Part shown: positions 1-7,866 of the stretch, piece after piece
How the letters are laid out: every line of letters begins with the position of its first letter
Numbering within the stretch: position 1 is the stretch's first letter
DNA from: Planctomycetota bacterium
GTDB lineage: Bacteria; Planctomycetota; Phycisphaerae; SM23-33
Assembly (NCBI GenBank): GCA_026693065.1
Contig: JAPLNA010000215.1
Location: 4,176-37,416, forward strand
Reading direction: 5' to 3'
Length of the DNA stretch: 33,241 bases
Position numbers and translations under genes: made by a program
The notes under the pieces: generated by a model
What the model saw: only the letters and a program-made list of their open reading frames with translations
Told to the model about the DNA's origin: nothing
Databases searched by the model: none

Positions 1-1
1 A

Positions 2-583
2 CCGGTGCGGTGTCTGCTGAACACCCACACGCACTACGACCACGTTGCCCTGAACGGGGCGTTCGTGCGGCGGTGGGGGACGCAGATCATCAACGCCGAG
101 ACGACGGAGATTCCCGCGGCCGGGCTTTGGTTCGAGGGCACGCGGCGCGTCGGCATGCTGCCCATGCCCGGTTGTCACACCGACGAAGACTGCATCGTCT
201 GGGCCCCGGACGACCGTGTGCTGTTTCCGGGGGACATTTTCGGGTGGGGGCTGATCCCGCTGACGATCGGGCTTCGGGACGAGACGGCCGGGCTGCTCTT
301 CGAGACCTACGCGCGGATGATTGCCCTCGCCCCGGCGGTGGTGGTTCCCGGTCACGGGCCTCTCTGCACGGTCGCGGAGCTGGAGCGCTGGGTGAAATAC
401 TTCCGTTGGCTGATCGACGAAGCCCGCGCGGGCGTCCAGGCCGGCGCGAGCGAGGCCCAGCTCCAAGCCGCCCTGGCCCCGCCGCCCGACATGACGGGCT
501 GGTGGCGGTTCCTGAAATGGAAGCACGCCGACAGCGTCACGAAGGTCCTCTCCGCCGTCCGCCGCGGACGGCTGACGCTCTAA
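2..583 (+). CDS. MBL-fold metallo-hydrolase, 3' part (5' end outside window)
   Basis: This is the C-terminal part of a metallo-beta-lactamase-fold hydrolase; the reading frame is open from base 2 and the true start lies outside the window. The family's metal-binding signature HTHYDH is at the very beginning (bases 26-43). A downstream GCHTDED segment supplies the next metal histidine, LFPGDIF the bridging aspartate, and PGHGPL the last histidine. All metal ligands visible in this part are intact, so the enzyme is probably active. The C-terminal 70 residues, after PGHG, are helical and resemble the tail of glyoxalase II-like or lactonase-like members. The substrate cannot be told from the sequence. 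The gene ends 14 bases before the convergent stop of the PPOX-like gene. Confidence 0.85.
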   Translation, partial: PVRCLLNTHTHYDHVALNGAFVRRWGTQIINAETTEIPAAGLWFEGTRRVGMLPMPGCHTDEDCIVWAPDDRVLFPGDIFGWGLIPLTIGLRDETAGLLFETYARMIALAPAVVVPGHGPLCTVAELERWVKYFRWLIDEARAGVQAGASEAQLQAALAPPPDMTGWWRFLKWKHADSVTKVLSAVRRGRLTL

Positions 584-597
584 GGGAACGCGGGGTC

Positions 598-1038
598 TCA
601 GGGCATTTCGACGCTGTGCACGTCCTGGAAGTTCCGGACGAGGTCGTAGCGTTTGACGTGCAGGACCATGACGAGGGTGTCGGGTTTGGCGGCGAAGTCG
701 GCCAGGGATGGGTGACGGGCCAGGAGCAGGGCTCGGCAGGCGGCCTGCTGAAGCGGCTCGGCGGGCGAGGCGGTTCCGACGGCTGTCAGGGCGAGGGCGG
801 AGGCGAGGTCGGCCTCGTCGTTGGCGGCGGTGTGAACCAGCAGGGCCGAGCGGGGGTCCGCGGCGAGGTTGGCGACTTTGCGCGTACTCCGAGGAGAACA
901 GAACACGATCCGCCGGAGGTCGTCGCTGACGGCGAAGGCGACCAGGCCCGCATGGGGCTGGCCGGCGTCGTGTATGGCCAGCACGCCGAATCGCCGCTGG
1001 GCGAGGACCGTTCGTATGTCGGAGAGGGCGTCGTTCAT
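598..1038 (-). CDS. Pyridoxamine 5'-phosphate oxidase-like (PPOX) split-barrel protein
   Basis: A 146-residue protein with the look of the PPOX/flavin-reductase split barrel: an N-terminal helix (SDIRTVLAQRRFGVLAI), a first beta pair (HAGLVAFAVSDDLRRIVF), the characteristic segment CSPRSTRKVANLAADPRSALLV, and a helix followed by a final strand containing VKRYDLVR. In this superfamily the SxRSxKxxNL-type segment usually binds FMN, F420 or heme. The substrate is unknown, and assignment as a true PdxH is not supported because the protein is short. The ATG at 1036-1038 was chosen because it lies 17 bases after the tspO stop and yields a start at the usual family position; upstream frame continuation runs through tspO and is spurious. 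It probably forms a two-gene operon with tspO. Confidence 0.75.
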   Translation of the reverse strand: MNDALSDIRTVLAQRRFGVLAIHDAGQPHAGLVAFAVSDDLRRIVFCSPRSTRKVANLAADPRSALLVHTAANDEADLASALALTAVGTASPAEPLQQAACRALLLARHPSLADFAAKPDTLVMVLHVKRYDLVRNFQDVHSVEMP

Positions 1039-1055
1039 GGGGAGTTGCCTTTCGC

Positions 1056-1538
1056 TCAGGCGTTCAGCCGCCAGAGGGCCAGGTTGAGGGCGCCGGCGTA
1101 GGTGCACCAGAGGAGATAGGGGACGAGCAGCCAGCCGGCCGCCGGGCGAATGCGAAAGAACAGGAGGATCGTCAGCAGGATGGCCAGCCAGAGACCGGCG
1201 ATGTCGATGAGGGCCAGGTCGATGCGGTGCAGGCCGAAGAACAGGGGCGACCAGACGGCGTTGAGGATCAGTTGGACGGCGAAGGCGGTCAGAGCCACCC
1301 CGCGGCCGGGGTTGTCGCGGCGGCGCCAGACCAGCCAGGCCGCGACGGCCATCATGGTGTATAACGTGATCCAGACCGGGCCGAACAGCCACGAGGGCGG
1401 CGTCCAGGCGGGTTTTTGGATGGTGGTGTACCAGCCCTTGACGGCCGGGCCGGTCGACAGGGCGCCCAGGGCGCTGACGGCGTAGACGATCAGCAGGAAG
1501 GCGGCGAGCACGAGGACGTTCCGGGTCGTTCTGGTCAT
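1056..1538 (-). CDS. tspO: TspO/MBR family tryptophan-rich sensory protein
   Basis: A 160-residue integral membrane protein with five predicted transmembrane helices. Hallmarks of the TspO/peripheral benzodiazepine receptor family are visible: KPAWTPPSWLFGPVWITLY in the first loop and second helix, LNAVWSPLFFG in the middle, and a final helix with PYLLWCTYAGALNLALWRLN. Family members bind tetrapyrroles and other hydrophobic ligands and have been linked to porphyrin handling and stress responses. The length matches the family norm. The ATG lies at 1536-1538. The PPOX-like gene follows directly downstream on the same strand. PPOX-fold proteins often bind flavin or heme, so a shared tetrapyrrole or redox role is possible but is only inference. 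Confidence 0.92.
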   Translation of the reverse strand: MTRTTRNVLVLAAFLLIVYAVSALGALSTGPAVKGWYTTIQKPAWTPPSWLFGPVWITLYTMMAVAAWLVWRRRDNPGRGVALTAFAVQLILNAVWSPLFFGLHRIDLALIDIAGLWLAILLTILLFFRIRPAAGWLLVPYLLWCTYAGALNLALWRLNA

Positions 1539-1632
1539 GGTCGGCTCCGATGGGTGTCTGGAACAGTATATCGCCGCAGAGGCGGGCTTTCGTGCGGCGG
1601 GGCGGGCGGGTATGCTGGTGGACGGTGTTAAT

Positions 1633-2526
1633 ATGATGGCACAGCCGACGAAAGAGGAACGGGCGAACCTTCGCCGCCTGCTCGAGCAGGCCAGGCGCGA
1701 GGACCTTGGTCGCGGGGACCTGACCTCGCAATTGCTGCCGGCGGCGATGCCGGCGACGGGGGAGTTCGTCGCCCGGGAGGCCCTCGTCTTCGCCGGCGGG
1801 GTCTTCCTGGGCGAGATCGCCGCCGCCTACGACCGGCGGATTCGCACGAAGGTGCTGGCGGCGGAAGGCCAGCGCGTGGCGGCGGGGGCGGTGCTGGCGC
1901 GATGGACCGGCCCGGCCCGGGCGGTGCTGTCGGCGGAGCGGGTGGCGTTGAACTTTCTCCAGGCGTTGTCGGGGATCGCGACGGCGACGCGGCGGTACGT
2001 GGACGCCGTCGCGGGCACGGGCGCGGGGGTGTACGACACGCGAAAGACGCTGCCCGGGTGGCGGGCGCTGGCCAAATACGCCGTCCGCTGCGGCGGCGGG
2101 CGGAATCACCGGCGGGGGCTGTTCGACGCGGTGCTCGTGAAGGACAATCACCTGGCGGCCCTGGCGGCGGCGGGCGAGGCGGACCCGCTGGCCGCGGTGG
2201 GCGAGCGGTTGGCGAAGATCCGGCGGCGATACCGCCCGGCGTTTGTGATGGTCGAGGTGGATTCGCTGGCGCAGTTGAAGACGGCGTTGGCGTTGCCGGT
2301 GGAGTCGATCCTGCTGGACAACATGCCCCCGCGAACGCTGGCGAAGGCGGTGGCGATGCGGGATCAGGCCGGGCGAAGGCCGAAGGTGACGCTCGAGGCG
2401 TCGGGCGGGATCACGATCCGGAACGTCGCGAAGGTGGCCGCGACGGGGGTGGAGAGGATTTCGGTGGGGGCGATTACCCATTCGGCGCGGGCGGTGGATG
2501 TGGCTCTGGACGTGAAGGTGGGGTGA
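1633..2526 (+). CDS. nadC: Nicotinate-nucleotide pyrophosphorylase (quinolinate phosphoribosyltransferase)
   Basis: NadC makes nicotinate mononucleotide from quinolinate and PRPP in de novo NAD synthesis. The protein of about 297 residues shows the family layout: an N-terminal lipoyl-like alpha/beta sandwich (EDLGRGDLTSQLL, then LAAEGQRVAAG) and a C-terminal barrel with YDTRKTLPGWR, KYAVRCGGGRNHRRGL, VLVKDNHL, VEVDSL, ILLDNM, LEASGGI and ERISVGAITHS. These contain the conserved arginines, lysine and acidic residues of the active site. The frame stays open upstream to 1537, but that would overlap tspO, so the ATG at 1633 (or the adjacent one at 1636) is preferred; an in-frame ATG at 1612 is also possible. 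No strong Shine-Dalgarno sequence is seen. birA follows 73 bases downstream, forming a cofactor-synthesis pair. Confidence 0.95.
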   Translation: MMAQPTKEERANLRRLLEQARREDLGRGDLTSQLLPAAMPATGEFVAREALVFAGGVFLGEIAAAYDRRIRTKVLAAEGQRVAAGAVLARWTGPARAVLSAERVALNFLQALSGIATATRRYVDAVAGTGAGVYDTRKTLPGWRALAKYAVRCGGGRNHRRGLFDAVLVKDNHLAALAAAGEADPLAAVGERLAKIRRRYRPAFVMVEVDSLAQLKTALALPVESILLDNMPPRTLAKAVAMRDQAGRRPKVTLEASGGITIRNVAKVAATGVERISVGAITHSARAVDVALDVKVG

Positions 2527-2545
2527 GGGGGGAGGGGGAGGGACT

Positions 2546-2576
2546 CACCGCGGAGAACGCAGAGAACGCAGAGGAC
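2546..2576. repeat. GAGAACGCA short tandem repeat in the nadC-birA gap
   Basis: The 73-base gap between nadC and birA contains CACCGCG followed by two exact copies of GAGAACGCA (2553-2561 and 2562-2570) and a degenerate third (GAGGAC). Similar CACCGCAGAG-type nonamer strings are, to my knowledge, dispersed in intergenic DNA of many environmental bacteria. No function is evident. The purine-rich tail (AGAGGGGAAAG) provides a plausible ribosome-binding site for birA. Confidence 0.55.
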
Positions 2577-2599
2577 AGAAAGAGGGGAAAGAAACAGAC

Positions 2600-3562
2600 A
2601 TGGAAGAGGTGAATCAAATCCTGGAGAGGATGTATGATCGAAGAGGGGGGTTTTGTCTGGTGGAGGAGTTGATGAGGGATGGGGGATTGACCCGGGAGAA
2701 GGTGGAGGGGGCGATGGCGGCGATCGAGGCGAAGGGGCAGGCACTCGAGCGGTTGCCGGGGCGGGGGGTGAAACTCGCCGAGCCAATCCGGATGGACGCC
2801 CACCTGATCACGCGCGGGTTGTCCGTGCGGCGCGTCGGGCGGGACGCCGTGTGTTTCGGGGAGGTCGGCTCGACCAACGACGTCGCCCGCGGGGCGGGCG
2901 TGGCCGGCGGTTGCGACGGGCTGGTGATTACCGCGGAGGCCCAGACGGCCGGGCGAGGGCGGCACGGACGCGCGTGGGTCAGCCAGCCGGGGCGGAATGT
3001 GCTGGCCAGCGTGGTGCTCGAGCAGGGGACCGGGCCGCTGGCGACCGAGGCGGTGACGATCGCGGCCGGGGTGGCCATTGCCGAGGGGGTGCACCAGGCC
3101 TGCGGGGCCCCTTGCCGGCTGAAATGGCCCAACGACGTGCTGCTGGAGGAGGGCAAGCTGGCGGGCGTGCTGGTGGAGACGTTCTCCACGGCGCGGGGGC
3201 CCTGGCTGGTGGTGGGGTTCGGCGTGAACGTGAACGAGGCCCCGCCGGCGGAGGCGGTGGATCGCCCGGCGGCGGCGTTGCGGACGCACGCGGGGGCGGT
3301 CGAGCGGATCGAGGTGTTGCGGAGCGTGCTGGTGCGGCTGGACGCGTGGGTGAGGGCGATCGAGGCGGGCCAGTTCGAGGCGTTGCACCAGGCGTGGGTG
3401 AGCCGGTGCGGGATGATCAACCAGCGGGTCACGGTGCAGTCGCAGGGGCGGCTGGTGACGGGACGGGTGCTGGACGTGAGCCCCCTGGAGGGTCTCGTGC
3501 TCGCCTGCGACAACGGACAGACGGTCTCGCTGCACGCGAACGCCTCGACGATCGTGGGGTGA
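2600..3562 (+). CDS. birA: Biotin--[acetyl-CoA-carboxylase] ligase with N-terminal winged helix
   Basis: BirA activates biotin with ATP and attaches it to the carrier protein of biotin-dependent carboxylases. The 320-residue protein has a winged helix-turn-helix at residues 1-60 (INQ-like start, LVEELMRDGGLTREKVEGAMAAIEAKG). The catalytic domain follows, with the biotinyl-AMP loop GRGRHGRAW near residue 118, LKWPNDVLL with the catalytic lysine, and KLAGVLVE. A C-terminal SH3-like domain begins at about residue 275 (VTVQSQGRLVTGRVLDVSP). The DNA-binding domain marks it as a bifunctional class II type that could repress biotin genes, but no biotin genes lie in the window. The ATG at 2600 has an AGAGGGG ribosome-binding site upstream. 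Confidence 0.93.
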   Translation: MEEVNQILERMYDRRGGFCLVEELMRDGGLTREKVEGAMAAIEAKGQALERLPGRGVKLAEPIRMDAHLITRGLSVRRVGRDAVCFGEVGSTNDVARGAGVAGGCDGLVITAEAQTAGRGRHGRAWVSQPGRNVLASVVLEQGTGPLATEAVTIAAGVAIAEGVHQACGAPCRLKWPNDVLLEEGKLAGVLVETFSTARGPWLVVGFGVNVNEAPPAEAVDRPAAALRTHAGAVERIEVLRSVLVRLDAWVRAIEAGQFEALHQAWVSRCGMINQRVTVQSQGRLVTGRVLDVSPLEGLVLACDNGQTVSLHANASTIVG

Positions 3563-3667
3563 GGGGGGAAAGACACGGCGAAACCGCAAGCGGCGGAGGG
3601 AAGGAAGGACGGAGGGAAAAGAAATTTCTGAAACTCTTGGGGGAATTGGGCGTCTTATAGAAAGAGA

Positions 3668-3697
3668 TTGGACGCGACGGTGGAGAGGGCGTAAGAT
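3668..3697 (+). promoter_or_regulatory. Possible sigma70-type promoter before the MoxR operon
   Basis: TTGGAC (3668-3673) and TAAGAT (3692-3697) are separated by 18 bases, in the 183-base gap between birA and the prenyltransferase-repeat gene. This is the only reasonable sigma70-like pair I see there. A short hairpin (GGCCGC, loop GGTGA, GCGGCC) follows in the predicted leader just before the start codon region. This is a weak motif match in GC-rich DNA, so the call is tentative. Confidence 0.3.
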
Positions 3698-3745
3698 AGA
3701 TGGGAGCATGGCGGGCCGCGGTGAGCGGCCAAGGGATGGACCTGC

Positions 3746-4900
3746 ATGGCGCGACAACATGACAGCCGCCCGATGATGGGGCTGTGGGCACTGACGCTGG
3801 CGGCGTTGGGGGCTCTGGTCTTCTTTGTCGCGGGCCCGGGCGGGTCCAGGCGGGCGTCGGCGGAGGCCCCCAGCACGGTGCTGCCGCCGCTGATGGACCG
3901 CGAGACCGTCCGCGCGATCGACCGCGGGCTGACCTATCTGGCCAACACTCAGCGGCGGGACGGCAGTTGGAGCCCGTCGGGTCAGTACGAGGAATATCCC
4001 GAGGTGATGACCTCGCTGGCGGCGCTGGCGATGCTGGCCAACGGGTCGACCCCGGAGTCGGGCCCGTACGCCAAGAACGTCACGAAGGCGATGGATTACC
4101 TGATCGGGCTTGGGGAGAACGGCCCGGACGGGCTGATCGCCAGCGGCGGGCGGAGCATGTACGGGCACGGGTTCGCGATGCTGTTCCTGGCCCAGTGCTG
4201 CGGGGTGGAACTGGACCAGGACACGGAAAAGCGCCTGCACAAGGTGCTCACGAAGGGGATCGAACTGACGGCCAAGAGCCAGTCGAAAATGACCAGCCGT
4301 TTCGGCAAGCCCTGCGGCGGGTGGTATTACAATCCCGGCAGCAACACGGACGAGGGGTCGGTGACGGTGACGCAGTTGCAGGCGTTGCGGGCCTGCCGGA
4401 CGGCGGGCATCCAGGTGCCCCGCGTGGCGATCGACAACGCGGTGGAGTACCTGCGGCACTGCCAGATGCCCGACGGGGGCATCTGCTACGCGGCCAACCA
4501 GCGGTCGGACAGCCGTCCGGCGATTTCGGCGGCGGCCATCGCGTGCTTCTACGCCGCGGGCATCTACGACCGCCAGGCCGGCGGGGCCGGGCCCGAGGCC
4601 GAAATGGTCGACAAGCTCATCCAGTACGTCAAGAAAACCGTCCGCCCCGACGACGCCAGCGGCGGCTGGAGCGGGCATTACTTCTACACCCACTTCTACA
4701 TGGCCTCGGCGATGTACCAGCGAGGCGGGGAGGACTGGGTGCAGTACTACAACGCGATGAAGCCCCGGCTGCTCCGCACCCAGTCCGACGGCGACGGGAG
4801 TTGGACGGGCCAGGGCGGCGTCGGCGTGACGTTCGACACCGCCGTCGCGACGATGATTCTGCAATTGCCTTACGGATACCTGCCGATCTGGCAGCGTTAG
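3746..4900 (+). CDS. Secreted/membrane-anchored prenyltransferase/squalene-oxidase repeat protein
   Basis: A 384-residue protein with an N-terminal signal anchor (GLWALTLAALGALVFFVAG, residues about 12-30) and then an alpha/alpha-toroid of prenyltransferase/squalene-oxidase (PSR) repeats. Repeat landmarks are NTQRRDGSWSP, GGWYYNPGS, RHCQMPDGGICYA, GGWSGHYFYTHFYMASAMYQ and DGDGSWTGQGG. The DxDD motif of true squalene-hopene cyclases is not present, so an enzymatic cyclase role is doubtful; a toroid for binding peptides or lipids in the periplasm is more likely. It ends 14 bases before the moxR start. In my recollection, PSR proteins often open MoxR/DUF58 operons of planctomycetes, so it is probably an extracytoplasmic partner. 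The ATG at 3746 places the signal anchor correctly. Confidence 0.8.
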   Translation: MARQHDSRPMMGLWALTLAALGALVFFVAGPGGSRRASAEAPSTVLPPLMDRETVRAIDRGLTYLANTQRRDGSWSPSGQYEEYPEVMTSLAALAMLANGSTPESGPYAKNVTKAMDYLIGLGENGPDGLIASGGRSMYGHGFAMLFLAQCCGVELDQDTEKRLHKVLTKGIELTAKSQSKMTSRFGKPCGGWYYNPGSNTDEGSVTVTQLQALRACRTAGIQVPRVAIDNAVEYLRHCQMPDGGICYAANQRSDSRPAISAAAIACFYAAGIYDRQAGGAGPEAEMVDKLIQYVKKTVRPDDASGGWSGHYFYTHFYMASAMYQRGGEDWVQYYNAMKPRLLRTQSDGDGSWTGQGGVGVTFDTAVATMILQLPYGYLPIWQR

Positions 4901-4914
4901 GGAAGGAGAACGAC

Positions 4915-5954
<1,040 letters not shown>

Positions 5955-5959
5955 CCGGG

Positions 5960-6022
5960 AATCCGTAATCAGTAACCAGTAATCCGTAATCAGTAACCAG
6001 TAACCAGTAATCCGTAATCCGT
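5960..6022. repeat. Tandem heptamer array, 9 units (AATCCGT/AATCAGT/AACCAGT)
   Basis: Nine back-to-back 7-base units fit the consensus AAYCMGT: AATCCGT, AATCAGT, AACCAGT, AATCCGT, AATCAGT, AACCAGT, AACCAGT, AATCCGT, AATCCGT. The order CCGT-CAGT-CCAGT is itself repeated twice, so a 21-base higher-order unit exists. The array starts 5 bases after the moxR stop and runs into the likely GTG start of the DUF1287 gene. Base composition is markedly poorer in GC than the genes around it. It resembles the short tandemly repeated repetitive (STRR) heptamers described in cyanobacteria. Confidence 0.9.
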
Positions 6023-6776
6023 GACCAAGACACGCGAGACAAACCCTCTCTTAGTCAAGGGCGTTTCCTCCCCCGCGTTTAGCGGGCGACGGAACGTCGC
6101 CCTCTTCGTGGGCGCCCTGGGTCTGGTCGCGACACTCTCTCACGCCGGTTGCGACAAGACTCCCCCTCCCCAACCCGCCCCCGCCTCGCAACCGTCTTCT
6201 CCCGCCGCCCTTCCTCCGTCCTCCTTCGGCGACCGCCTCGCCGCCGCCGCCCTGTCGCAGGTCGGCGTGACTCTCACGTACGATTCCCGCTACGTCCGCC
6301 TGGCCTATCCCGGCGGGGACGTGCCCGTCCAGACGGGCGTCTGCTGTGACGTGATCGTCCGGGCCTACCGCGCCCTGGGCGCCGACCTCCAGCAGCTCCT
6401 TCACGAGGACATGGTCCGCGCGTTCGCCCAGGACCCGCGGATGTACCGGCTGGCCGCCCCCGACGCCAACATCGACCACCGCCGCGTCGCCAACCTGGCC
6501 AAGTTCATGGAACGCCAGGGCGCCTCGCTGCCGCCCACCACCGTCGCGGGCGACTACCGCCCCGGCGACGTCGTCGCCTGGCGGCTGTCCGACGGGCGGC
6601 TGCACATCGGGCTGGTCGTGGCCGGGGCCTCCGGGCCCCCGGTCGTCCACAACATCGGCGCCGGCGCACGCCGCGAAGACCGCCTCTTCGCCTGGACCAT
6701 CGTCGGGCATTACCGCTACCACCCCGCTCGCGCGACGGCGGCGCCGACCTGGGTAGCCTCGGCCGGGGGACAGTGA
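6021..6776 (+). CDS. DUF1287 (YijF-like) exported protein, probable papain-like fold
   Basis: About 251 residues. The N-terminus has a hydrophobic stretch (NVALFVGALGLVATL) followed by SHAGC, a plausible though non-canonical lipobox, and then a Pro/Ser-rich linker, so it is probably a periplasmic lipoprotein. The domain matches DUF1287: YDSRYVRLAYPGGDVPVQTG, VCCDVIVRAYRALGADLQ, ANIDHRRVANL, YRPGDVVAWRL, LHIGLVV and VVHNIGAGARRED. The order Cys (start of a helix), then GD, His-Ile-Gly and a later His/Asn resembles NlpC/P60-type hydrolases; that catalytic reading is inference. The GTG at 6021 overlaps the heptamer array and lacks a Shine-Dalgarno sequence, so the start is uncertain. DUF58 begins 4 bases after its stop, indicating co-transcription. 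Confidence 0.82.
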   Translation: MTKTRETNPLLVKGVSSPAFSGRRNVALFVGALGLVATLSHAGCDKTPPPQPAPASQPSSPAALPPSSFGDRLAAAALSQVGVTLTYDSRYVRLAYPGGDVPVQTGVCCDVIVRAYRALGADLQQLLHEDMVRAFAQDPRMYRLAAPDANIDHRRVANLAKFMERQGASLPPTTVAGDYRPGDVVAWRLSDGRLHIGLVVAGASGPPVVHNIGAGARREDRLFAWTIVGHYRYHPARATAAPTWVASAGGQ

Positions 6777-6780
6777 GGGC

Positions 6781-7710
6781 ATGACCAGCGAACTCCGAAA
6801 ATACCTGGACCCCAAGGTCCTCAACAAGATCACGCGGTTGGACCTTCAGGCGAGGCTGGTGGTCGAGGGGTTCATCTCGGGCATGCACCGGAGCCCGTTC
6901 CACGGGTTCTCCGTCGAGTTCGCCTCGCACCGCGAGTACGTGCCGGGCGACGACATCAAGCACATCGATTGGAAGGTGCAGGCCCGCACCGACCGCTACT
7001 ACATCAAGCAGTACGAGGAAGAGACCAACCTGAAGGCCACCTTCCTGCTCGACGCCAGCGAGTCGATGCACTACGGCGGGGCCGAGGGGCGCGAGGGCAT
7101 GACCAAGTACGGCTACGCCTGCGCCGCCGCGGCGAGCCTGGCGTTCCTGCTCCTCCAGCAGCAGGATGCCGTCGGGCTGGCGGTGTTCGACGAGGACGTC
7201 CGCACGTACCTGCCGGCCTCGGGCAGCCCCAACCAGATCAAGAGCATCGTCCACGCGATGAGCGTCAACGAGCCGCGGGCGAAGACGTCGATCGAGAACG
7301 TTTGCCACAGCCTGGCCGAAAAACTCCCGCGCCGGGGGATGATCTGCCTGGTCAGCGACCTGTTCTGCGAGATCGACGGGCTGCTCCGCGGGCTCGAGCA
7401 CTTCCGCCACTACGACCACGAGGTGCTCCTGCTGCACGTGATGGACGAAGACGAACTGACCTTCCCCTTCCAGGGCAACACGATGTTCATGGGGCTCGAG
7501 GAGATGGGCCGCCTGATCGTCGAGCCCCGCGCCCTCCGCGAGGGCTACCTCGAGGCGATGGAAGAATTCTGCCGGCGGGTCAAGCGTCAGTGCGTGGCCG
7601 CCCGGATCGACTACAAGCGGATTTCGACGGCCGACCGGCTGGACGCGGCCCTGTTGAGCTTCCTGGCCGCAAGAGCCGCGGCCGTGCGGAAACGAGGCTC
7701 CAAACGATGA
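6781..7710 (+). CDS. DUF58 domain protein (MoxR partner, VWA-like)
   Basis: A 309-residue cytoplasmic DUF58 protein. The family signature spans residues about 40-85: GFSVEFASHREYVPGDD, then KHIDWKVQARTDRYYIKQY and EEETNL. After it comes a VWA-like core with the metal-site-like LLDASESMHYG, then SLAFLLLQQQDAVGLAVFD, ICLVSDLF and VLLLHVMD. DUF58 proteins are the standard partners of MoxR ATPases and may link the ATPase to membrane VWA proteins. The length and motif content look complete and functional, in contrast to the broken moxR upstream. Its start lies 4 bases after the DUF1287 stop. A heptamer hairpin element begins 2 bases after its own stop and separates it from the BatA-like gene. Confidence 0.93.
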   Translation: MTSELRKYLDPKVLNKITRLDLQARLVVEGFISGMHRSPFHGFSVEFASHREYVPGDDIKHIDWKVQARTDRYYIKQYEEETNLKATFLLDASESMHYGGAEGREGMTKYGYACAAAASLAFLLLQQQDAVGLAVFDEDVRTYLPASGSPNQIKSIVHAMSVNEPRAKTSIENVCHSLAEKLPRRGMICLVSDLFCEIDGLLRGLEHFRHYDHEVLLLHVMDEDELTFPFQGNTMFMGLEEMGRLIVEPRALREGYLEAMEEFCRRVKRQCVAARIDYKRISTADRLDAALLSFLAARAAAVRKRGSKR

Positions 7711-7712
7711 GG

Positions 7713-7829
7713 AATTGCCGATTGCCAATTGCCAATTGCCGATTGAAGAGGGAGGGAAACGGACGAAGACTCGTTCCGGGTTGTTTCCCGGTTTTTCAAT
7801 CGGCAATCGGCAATCGACAATCGGCAATT
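7713..7829. repeat. Heptamer-built hairpin element, copy 1
   Basis: The left arm (7713-7747) consists of ATTGCCG/ATTGCCA heptamers ending in ATTGAA, and the right arm (7795-7829) is its reverse complement at 32 of 35 positions. Between them lies GAGGGAGGGAAAC ... GTTTCCC, which can extend the pairing. The element begins 2 bases after the DUF58 stop, inside the operon, so the polycistronic RNA should carry a long stem there. Copies 2 and 3 share the heptamers and the inner AAGAGGGAGGG. A GAAAG string borders the heptamers on one side in each copy when orientation is taken into account. Confidence 0.9.
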
Positions 7830-7866
7830 CTTTCCACTACCTGTAATCGGACATTAACAATCTGAC

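Noticed and set aside
598-2481. A minus-strand open frame of 627 codons covering the PPOX gene, tspO and part of nadC
   Set aside because: Only the last 146 residues make sense. The rest is tspO and nadC read in the wrong frame.
3746-4900. The PSR protein as a squalene-hopene cyclase
   Set aside because: It is far shorter than the cyclases, lacks the DxDD catalytic motif and carries a signal anchor.
5960-6022. The heptamer array as a CRISPR
   Set aside because: The units are 7 bases and contiguous, with no spacers and no cas genes in the window.
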